Shown here piece after piece: positions 6,327 through 13,100 of a DNA stretch of 13,935 nucleotides. Below the pieces are notes generated by a model. It ran no database searches, was not told where the DNA came from, and worked only from the letters and a program-made list of their open reading frames with translations. Source of the stretch: Pseudorhodobacter sp. (GTDB lineage Bacteria > Pseudomonadota > Alphaproteobacteria > Rhodobacterales > Rhodobacteraceae); the NCBI GenBank assembly GCA_014378345.1, contig JACMNW010000109.1, positions 1 to 13,935 of the forward strand, in the 5' to 3' direction. Position 1 is the first letter of the stretch. Each line of letters begins with the position of its first letter. Made by a program: the position numbers and the translations under genes.

Positions 6327-7646
6327 ATGGCCACGCAGATCCTGATGCCAGCGCTTTCCCCCACGATGGAGGAAGGCACCCTCGCCAAATGGCTGGTGAA
6401 AGAGGGCGATACCGTAAAATCCGGACAGATTCTGGCCGAGATTGAAACCGACAAGGCCACGATGGAATTTGAAGCCGTCGATGAAGGCGTGGTCGGCAAG
6501 CTGCTGATTGCTGAGGGCACCGCCGGGGTGAAAGTGAACACCCCGATTGCGGTGATCTTGGAGGACGGCGAAAGCGCGGATGCCGTTCCATTACCCGCTG
6601 CCACGGCTGCACCTGCTGCCGCAGTCCCGGTTGCTGCAGTAGCAGTCTCAGCAGCCCCGGTTGATGCAGTCACAGTCTCAGCAACCCCGGCATCTGCGCC
6701 CGCAGCCGCCGCAAAACCCGCAGGCGCGCGCGTCTTCGCCTCCCCCCTGGCACGCCGCATCGCCACCGAAAAGGGCCTGGACCTGACCAAAGTTGTCGGT
6801 TCTGGCCCTCACGGTCGCATCGTCAAAGCGGATGTTGAGGGCGCACAGGCGTCTCCGGCAACAGTGCTTGCCGCACCTGCAGTCATCGACATGGCAACAG
6901 CCCCAACAATGACCACCGGCCCGTCAATCGAAACCGTGCTGAAAACCTATGCCGACCGCCCCTATACCGAGGTGGCGCTGAACGGCATGCGCAAAACCAT
7001 CGCCGCCCGCCTGACGGAGGCCAAACAAACCGTGCCTCATTTCTATCTGCGCCGCGACATTCAACTCGACGCGCTTCTCGCCTTCCGGACGCAGCTAAAT
7101 GCAGGGCTTGAATCCCGCGGCGTCAAGCTGTCGGTCAATGACTTTGTGATCAAAGCCTGCGCTTTGGCTCTGCAGCAATGCCCGACAGCAAATGCAGTTT
7201 GGGCGGGCGACCGCGTGCTGCAATTCCAGAAATCCGATGTCGCCGTCGCCGTGGCCATCGAAGGCGGGCTGTTCACCCCCGTTCTAAAAGACGCGGAGAG
7301 CAAAACCCTGTCCGCCCTGTCGATTGAGATGAAAGACCTCGCCAAACGAGCGCGTGACCGTAAACTTGCCCCGCATGAATATCAGGGCGGCAGCTTTGCC
7401 ATCTCTAACCTCGGGATGTTTGGCATCGATAACTTTGATGCGATCATCAACCCGCCCCATGCCGCAATTCTGGCTGTCGGCGCTGGTGTGCCAAAGCCTG
7501 TGGTCAAGGCAGGGCAAGTCGTAGTTGCGAACATCATGTCCGTCACCCTGTCGGTGGATCACCGGGTCATCGACGGGGCCTTGGGTGCCCAGCTTTTGCA
7601 GGCGATCAAGGACAATCTGGAAAACCCAATGGCGATGCTGGCTTAA
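6327..7646 (+). CDS. pdhC: pyruvate dehydrogenase E2 component (dihydrolipoamide acetyltransferase)
   Basis: E2 forms the core of the complex and transfers the acetyl group to CoA. The product has 439 residues: one lipoyl domain (1 to about 80, lipoyl K43 in ETDKATME), a long Ala/Pro/Val-rich linker, a peripheral-subunit-binding domain, and the acyltransferase catalytic domain. The binding domain spans about residues 135-170, with FASPLARRIA, GSGPHGRIVKADV. The catalytic domain spans about 215-439 and ends with VDHRVIDGALG (410-420), with active-site H412 and D416. The ribosome site is part of a run of seven G (6314-6320) directly after the pdhB stop, 13 bases from the start. No E3 (lpd) gene follows, so E3 must be encoded elsewhere. 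The single lipoyl domain is compensated by the extra one on E1 beta. Confidence 0.97.
   Translation: MATQILMPALSPTMEEGTLAKWLVKEGDTVKSGQILAEIETDKATMEFEAVDEGVVGKLLIAEGTAGVKVNTPIAVILEDGESADAVPLPAATAAPAAAVPVAAVAVSAAPVDAVTVSATPASAPAAAAKPAGARVFASPLARRIATEKGLDLTKVVGSGPHGRIVKADVEGAQASPATVLAAPAVIDMATAPTMTTGPSIETVLKTYADRPYTEVALNGMRKTIAARLTEAKQTVPHFYLRRDIQLDALLAFRTQLNAGLESRGVKLSVNDFVIKACALALQQCPTANAVWAGDRVLQFQKSDVAVAVAIEGGLFTPVLKDAESKTLSALSIEMKDLAKRARDRKLAPHEYQGGSFAISNLGMFGIDNFDAIINPPHAAILAVGAGVPKPVVKAGQVVVANIMSVTLSVDHRVIDGALGAQLLQAIKDNLENPMAMLA
6627..6686 (+). repeat. 30-bp tandem repeat in the E2 linker
   Basis: Two consecutive 30-base units start with CCGGTTG and contain GCAGTCTCAGCA or a near match. 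They encode the 10-residue repeats PVAAVAVSAA and PVDAVTVSAT. A third, decayed unit (PASAPA...) begins at 6687. They lie in the flexible linker between lipoyl and binding domains, where length variation is tolerated. Confidence 0.75.
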
Positions 7647-7658
7647 GCCAAGTCTCCC

Positions 7659-7678
7659 GCCCCAGCGTAGGACGGGGC
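7659..7678 (+). terminator. possible stem-loop after pdhC
   Basis: GCCCC (7659-7663) and GGGGC (7674-7678) can pair around a 10-base loop, 13 bases after the pdhC stop. The stem is short and no T run follows. Alone it is a weak terminator candidate, but it is the first of three GC-rich hairpins between pdhC and cysE. Confidence 0.3.
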
Positions 7679-7706
7679 CTCGATCTTGCCACGCAAACCA
7701 CCGGGT

Positions 7707-7773
7707 CCCCGGCTTTCGCCGGAGCGATAAAGGCATCTAAAACCAAAGGCATTAGACCCCGGCCTGCGCCGGG
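7707..7773. repeat. two REP-like GC-rich palindromes between convergent pdhC and cysE
   Basis: Unit 1 (7707-7724) is CCCCGGC-TTTC-GCCGGAG, with one mismatch in the stem. Unit 2 (7756-7773) is CCCCGGC-CTGC-GCCGGGG, a perfect 7-bp stem with a four-base loop. The two are clear relatives about 49 bases apart. Similar short palindromes are common and dispersed between genes in alphaproteobacteria. Here they sit between two convergent genes and could end transcription from both sides, unit 2 being 12 bases beyond the cysE stop. Copy number elsewhere in the genome cannot be seen here. Confidence 0.6.
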
Positions 7774-7784
7774 GCTAGCTTGTG

Positions 7785-8594
7785 TCAAATCTCACCTGCC
7801 AACAGCTGATCCATGGTTTGCGACGGCTGCGCACAGCCCGCCTCGCCCACCACCCGCGCCGGAACCCCGGCGACGGTTGTATTATGTGGCACGTCCTGCA
7901 AAACCACCGATCCAGCGGCAATGCGAGAACAGTACCCCACATGGATGTTCCCTAACACCTTCGCCCCGGCCCCGATCATCACGCCATTGCCGATCTTCGG
8001 ATGCCGGTCGCCATCCTCTTTGCCCGTACCGCCAAGTGTTACCGAATGCAGCATCGACACATTGTCACCCACCCCCGCCGTCTCGCCGATGACAATCGAG
8101 TGCGCGTGATCAATCATAATCCCTTTGCCCACAACCGCCGCCGGGTGAATATCCACGCCAAACACCTCTGACACCCGCATCTGCACGAAATACGCCAAAT
8201 CAGTGCGGCCAGATTTCCAAAGCCAATGTCCCACGCGGTAGGCCTGAACCGCCTGAAACCCTTTGAAAAACAAAATCGGCTGCAAGAACCGGTGGCAGGC
8301 CGGATCGCGTTCAAACACCGCCATCAAATCTGCCCGCGCCGATTGGGCCAGGTCTGGGTCTGTGGCATATGCCTCATCCGCAATTTCGCGCAAAATCTGC
8401 TCGCTCATCTCACCAGAGGCGAGTTTAAGCGAAAACCGATATGCCAGCGCTTGCTCCATTCTTGCATGGTGCAAAAGACTTGAATGAATCAGACCGCCCA
8501 AAAGCGGTTCTTCCTTTATCGCTTCGACAGCTTCTTCGCAAACACGGCTCCACACGGGGTCTACCGAGGACAGTTTTGGTTTTATATTGGACAT
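7785..8594 (-). CDS. cysE: serine O-acetyltransferase
   Basis: This enzyme acetylates L-serine with acetyl-CoA, the first committed step of cysteine synthesis. In many bacteria it binds CysK as cysteine synthase. The product has 269 residues, as expected. It has the N-terminal helical domain (about 10-140, with RDPACHRFLQPILFFKGFQA) followed by a left-handed beta-helix of hexapeptide repeats. Key motifs are VDIHPAA (147-153, catalytic D148), IDHAHSIVIGETA (161-173, catalytic H163), SVTLGGTGK (184-192), GDRHPKIG (195-202) and AGVPARVVG (242-250). The C-terminal tail ends in EI; an isoleucine C-terminus is what inserts into the CysK active site. GAGG (minus strand, 8602-8605) lies seven bases before the ATG. 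No clear promoter was found upstream. It is convergent with pdhC. Confidence 0.96.
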   Translation of the reverse strand: MSNIKPKLSSVDPVWSRVCEEAVEAIKEEPLLGGLIHSSLLHHARMEQALAYRFSLKLASGEMSEQILREIADEAYATDPDLAQSARADLMAVFERDPACHRFLQPILFFKGFQAVQAYRVGHWLWKSGRTDLAYFVQMRVSEVFGVDIHPAAVVGKGIMIDHAHSIVIGETAGVGDNVSMLHSVTLGGTGKEDGDRHPKIGNGVMIGAGAKVLGNIHVGYCSRIAAGSVVLQDVPHNTTVAGVPARVVGEAGCAQPSQTMDQLLAGEI

Positions 8595-9059
8595 TCCATC
8601 ACCTCATAGAGTGTAGGGTACCACACAGGTCGTGCGGTTAGAAGGCTGGGTTAGCTGACGACAAATGAAGAAGACATTGCATTTGCTAAATTAGTACAGT
8701 TCCCGACGAATGCGTCATCGGGACCTATGTCCTCACATTGACTTTTACCATACACAGACCAAAAGAGTAGCCATCTTACACAAAACACGCAGTCTCGGTT
8801 GGATTGGGATGTGATATGATTGGCTATACGCCAAAGCGTCAACACTCAACACGCCCTTTTTGCCAAGCCAGACCTTTTGGACCCACCTGCGTTGCAGGCG
8901 TTGGTTGGGATTGAGGTCTACTGGGTTAGAATTACTTTGGGGCTTTGTTGCTTCAACTCAAGGGTTTGCAGGACACAGGGAGATCTGTCTGACGGACGCT
9001 CACTCTGTTTCGGACGCTGCTGTTGGGTTTCTAGTAAGATCTGCCGGATGTTAAACTAT
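8595..9059. other. stretch without recognisable genes
   Basis: I see no convincing coding sequence here. Open frames on both strands are short, Cys/Trp-rich and unlike the neighbouring genes. A 6-bp inverted repeat (TCCCGA at 8701-8706, TCGGGA at 8718-8723) is present. At about 8940-8960 the sequence GGGGCTTTGTTGCTTCAACT recalls ends of some IS elements, but no matching inverted copy was found to the right. The cysE leader must start in the left part; no clear -10/-35 pair stands out. Confidence 0.4.
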
Positions 9060-9590
9060 CGCAATCGCTGGCGTAGGACCAGTAATTTCACAAGTTCTAA
9101 CGGCTGGAATAGTATCCAGGTATCTCTGACGATACGGCCATTCGGCGGTTTTGCAAAAGGCTTTGGGGTCGAAAGGTTGGGCTGCTGAAGGGAGTTAAAC
9201 GCGCGCTGGACGACAGCCATGCTTTCCTCGCCGAGGGCAACTTGCCATCGTTGACGCGACCGTTGCCGAGGCCGCGCAGAGCCATACCCGTCCCGCCGAC
9301 CCTGAGGCATGTAGCCAAGGTCACAGTCCGCAGAAAAATACAGGCGGCATGGTGCTATCAAGGCTCTGTAAATGTTTATGAAAACACCTTTGTTCACACC
9401 ACAACAGTGACGCCCGGCACCTAAACAGAGGTTCATAGCCTTGAAGGCCTGATGACCGGATCGGAGGTGGCGCCTTGCGCCTATGCCGAATATGTCATCC
9501 GGCACGCAGGAAAATTCGCAGATCAATCTTGCCCGCTTGGAGCGATTTGTTATGGACGAAACACGCCGAAGCTGGGCCGAACCGGAGGCA
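9060..9590 (+). pseudogene. degenerate IS5-type transposase remnant
   Basis: Pieces of a DDE transposase can be read in shifting plus-strand frames. One frame gives SDDTAIRRFC near 9130-9160, followed in the same frame by a degraded stretch with KRALDDSHAFLAEG. At 9241 another frame gives LAIVDATVAEAAQ, like the (I/V)DAT(L/V)VEAA motif around the first catalytic aspartate, then RPADPEA. After a shift near 9330-9340, a third frame gives YQGSVNVYENTFVHTTTV and TPG. A TAA then interrupts it at 9422. The same frame continues with HSLEGLMTGSEVAPCAYAEY, where the family has (D/G)xExxxxxYADxAY. Many motif residues are altered, so this is an old relic. No terminal inverted repeats or target duplication were identified, and the exact ends are uncertain. 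Recognition is from memory of the family. Confidence 0.5.
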
Positions 9591-9802
9591 GGCCATATCG
9601 GGATTGTTCGCCAGCCCTATGGCATTTCCTCAGACAGTATTGCCCCGCAATTGCTTGCGGCCCTTTATTGTATGTCTATCGCCCGGGCCGGCGTATAACC
9701 AACCCACCGATAGCAGGCTTGGGGTCAGTGGTCGGAAAAGCGTTGATCTTGAAAAAAGGATTGCGGCGTATATCCAAACTATTGGCCAATTGGTGATGTA
9801 AA
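9591..9802. other. unassigned stretch downstream of the GTA genes, with a weak terminator candidate
   Basis: No gene is recognised. Read on the minus strand, GGAT (9772-9775) and ATCC (9758-9761) flank a 10-base loop and are followed by six T (9752-9757). This could end the GTA transcript, although the stem is only 4 bp. The overlapping short palindromes ATTGGCCAAT (9781-9790) and CCAATTGG (9786-9793) lie just after the small ORF's stop. Confidence 0.25.
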
Positions 9803-10105
9803 TCACTCCTGGCACATCTTGGCCCCTCGCTTACGCGAAATAAGGGTACAAATCACAATCTGCAACGCATCCAAATAAGCAATGTTTGATGCAAAGGGTT
9901 CCATAACTTGCAGCTCGACATTGGCCCGTGCCATTAAACTTCCGTTTCCCCACAGGGGGTGCGGCCTTCGCAAACGCTTGTGATAATCATGCGCCGCATC
10001 TGCCTGTTGGATCATGGTATCCAGCAAGCTAAGGCGAGATTGCACGGGCACATTTAAAAGCGCACGCGCCGCCGCAGAAATATCACCGAATAGAAGCGTT
10101 CGCAC
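9803..10105 (-). CDS. small GTA-cluster-associated protein, unknown function
   Basis: A 100-residue protein starting with GTG at 10105 and ending in TGA. It lies directly behind the GTA g15-like gene on the same strand, in the same reading frame, and is separated from it only by the TAG stop and two codons. Visible features are an N-terminal helix-rich stretch (GDISAAARALLNVP, 7-20; RLSLLDTMIQQADAAHDYH, 24-42), a central HPLWGNGSLMARA (49-61), and a C-terminal hydrophobic helix (about 77-92). I recall short proteins with a similar HPLWGNGTLM motif next to g15 in Rhodobacterales, possibly a DUF7742-type family, but the name is unverified. No good Shine-Dalgarno sequence is seen, which suggests translational coupling to g15. 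No function is known to me. Confidence 0.65.
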   Translation of the reverse strand: MRTLLFGDISAAARALLNVPVQSRLSLLDTMIQQADAAHDYHKRLRRPHPLWGNGSLMARANVELQVMEPFASNIAYLDALQIVICTLISRKRGAKMCQE

Positions 10106-10111
10106 TAACTG

Positions 10112-13100
10112 CTACGCTGCAAAATCAAGGCTGCGAAACGGTCCTGATCCAAACCGATCGGATGCTTGAGCCACGTCAATACGGTAAGCTCCCACAATCC
10201 CGTCTAGGCTTTGCAAAGCAGCAAGGTATCCCCAGTTTGGCACACTTACCGTTTCTTCTCGCAAAACCACATCGGCTTGCACAACCCGAATGATATAGCT
10301 TTCGACAGCTTCCCCCAAAGGCACCTCAGGCGATTGCCAGCTGTCGCCGTCAATTCGCGTGCGCCTGATCCAACTGACGGACAGATCACCCACAAGATTT
10401 TTAGCAAAATTTAAATGCGCTACTGGGTAGGGCCGAAGACCAATGCCATCAAATGCCTCCAACTTTACCACAACCGCCGGATCATCATACCCACGACCTG
10501 CTGCCCCAATACGGTAATATCGGGCCAACCCGCGCGACGAAAGCGCCAGCTCAATCTGTTGTGGTGCCAAGTCAAGCAGTACAACCGTGCTGCCAACCGG
10601 CCATTCCGCAGGCATGATTCCATCAGTGCCTTGCTGACCGCGCAATCGCAGGCTTAAGTCATACGTTGATGGGGCCACCAAAACTGCCGCAGAAAACTGC
10701 AGTACTTCCCAACGCACTGCAGATCCATCACCAACTGCGATCACATTTGCACCATTAAATACCGCCAGTTGGTCGCTAGAGCTTAGTGTTCCACCCACCA
10801 TTTTTACCCGCAATGCCGGCCCTCGGTCCCATAAACCCGTTGGAGCCCTCGCTAAAACTGTCTCCGTCGTCCCTATAACAGACGCGGCAGCGATCAGTCT
10901 GTTTAGCTCATATCCCGCATCCGCAGGCGCACTCCACACCCCAACCGAACCGGGCCAAGGGTCTGCTGTCACAGCCACATGAGGTGCATGCGGCACCTCA
11001 TCACCGCTCAAAAGCGGCAGGTCCAAAAATACAGAAAACACAGGGACAGGTGCTGTAAACGCCCGCGGAATCACGCGTTCGTCGGCACCGTCACTGGTTT
11101 GATAGACACCCGTTTCAATCCGAACAGCCTCAACCAACTGTGCCTCAGCTTGCTCCACTCGGTCAATCCGGTAGCGATGGCCTTCTAAAGCAACAACATC
11201 ACCTGATCCCAGTTGTAACGCGGATTTTGGCAAAGCAAAGCGCGCAGTATCCCTCGCGACGCGCGCCTCGGTCAACCAGCGTTCAGCAATTGATCGCGCC
11301 TCATTCGCCGTTAAAACCAGTGGCATATCGCTTTGCGATACTGTCAGGCTGGTCTCGTCCGGGAATACGGCCTCAGCCTGCCTAACCTCATAGCTACCTG
11401 CGCTTTCAATGAACCCCAGCCTGATCCGCCCAGCCATTTCCGCCTCTGGCGCGCGAGTGGTTTCAATTGTGCCATCCAAATCTTTACTCTGCACCAAAAG
11501 TTCCCGGTTGATACTGCTCGTTACCTGACCGCCGCGCATTTTGAACTGTAAAACGCCATCCCGCTCGACTGCTTCAAACCCGTAGGCCAGCATAAGGGGT
11601 TGCAAAGCTGCCCGAGCTGACCCCGTTTCGGCTTGGGAATACCCCCGCACAAGGCCAAACACTTCGGCAACACCGAAATTGTTCAGCCCTGACCGCTCAC
11701 AAATCTCGGCCACCACCGATGCTAAGGGTTGGGTAGACATGCGACCATTCAACCAATGTCCACGTGCATAGTTTTCGCCATCGCTCCACAATGGGTTGCC
11801 GGGAAATTCCGGGAAAGGTCGCGCATCCCAAGCCCAGGCATGTGCATGATCCATATCCACCATTGATCCCGCATATAAAAACGCAGCTGGGTTATTGCCC
11901 GCGTCTGCCCAGTATTCTGCCTGTGCCCGCAGATACTGCATTTGCATCAGATCATCACGCCTCCCATTCGAAAAAGCGGGCAACCCAGATTCCGATGACT
12001 TTACATCAATAAACCGATTGGGCTGGTTTGTCCCTTTGTCGATCGCCGCACAGCCATATTCAGTAAACCGAATTGGTTTTGACCCCGGCACCCAAGCACT
12101 TGGTACTATCGCCCTAACCCCTGCAGTCCGATCAAAATGGAGGTTAGACCACCACCCCTTCAAATCCTTATAGCGAAACACCCACGCCTCGTCATATGCA
12201 CTGTCGGTGATTGGCAAACGCACCTGTTCTGCCGCCCCCTCAGCACTATCGTAAAACCAATCAAACCCTTCTCCACCGGCAATATTCGATTTCAGATACC
12301 CCAGCCGGTAGATAGACCCCTGCCCCGAATCCGCATGGTTTTTGCCATCACGCCAGTCGGACGCCGGCATATAATTGTCGATGCCAATAAAGTTGATATT
12401 CGGGTCGGCCCACAGCGGATCAAGATGGAAATATACGTTGCCTTCCGTCTGATAGCCGAAATATTCCGTCCAATCGGATGCATAGCTGATCTTTGCCGTT
12501 GGCCCCAGAATGCCGCGCACATCCGCAGCCAACTGCCGCAACGCTTGCACAGCCGGAAAAATATCCGTCGCCCCACGAATTTGTGTCAAACCTCGCATTT
12601 CCGACCCGATGCAAAACGCATCCACTCCGCCTGCAAGCGCACAAAGCTTTGCGTAATGCAGAATAAACCGACGATACTTCCACTCAGCCGGACCGGAATA
12701 TTGCACAGCCCCCGATACAATCGAAAAATGAGCAGGCATCGCTGTGCCGAAAAACGCCGCCACCTCTGCTGCCGCCGCTGCCGTCCTGTCAGTTGAACCC
12801 ATCTGCCCTGCCGCTTTTGCCAACGTAATTCGTCCCCGCCAAGGCAATGCCGGTTGATCAAATGCGTCCGACGCCGGATCAGGCAACCCATTAAACGCCA
12901 CCTGATCCATCAAGATAAACGGGTAAAACATCACCTCTTGACCGGCAGTGCGGATCGCTTGGATGGCCTCAATCACCGACTTATCTGCAGGAGACCCACC
13001 ATAGACAGATTTACCTGCTATCCGAGGCACCTGAACAGCCTGCGCTCGCGCCACGCCAGACACGTTCCACGGCATCCCCACGCCATCAAAAACGGTTTGC

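Noticed and set aside
6627..6690. CRISPR-like or other functional repeat array
   Set aside because: There are only two adjacent units without spacers, in frame in the E2 linker; it is an ordinary coding repeat.
6080..6790. Minus-strand 236-codon Ala/Thr-rich open frame across the pdhB/pdhC junction
   Set aside because: It is antisense to the lipoyl domain and Ala-rich linker; the composition is a mirror of the linker codons.
8820..9188. 122-codon plus-strand open frame upstream of the IS remnant
   Set aside because: It is Cys/Trp-rich with no plausible ribosome site; its right end overlaps the IS pieces in a different frame from the transposase-like motifs.
9056..9526. 156-codon minus-strand open frame
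   Set aside because: It is antisense to the transposase-like motifs; no recognisable domain was found in it.
12137..12796. 219-codon plus-strand open frame inside the GTA g15-like gene
   Set aside because: It is antisense to the TIM-barrel domain, which has clear family motifs.
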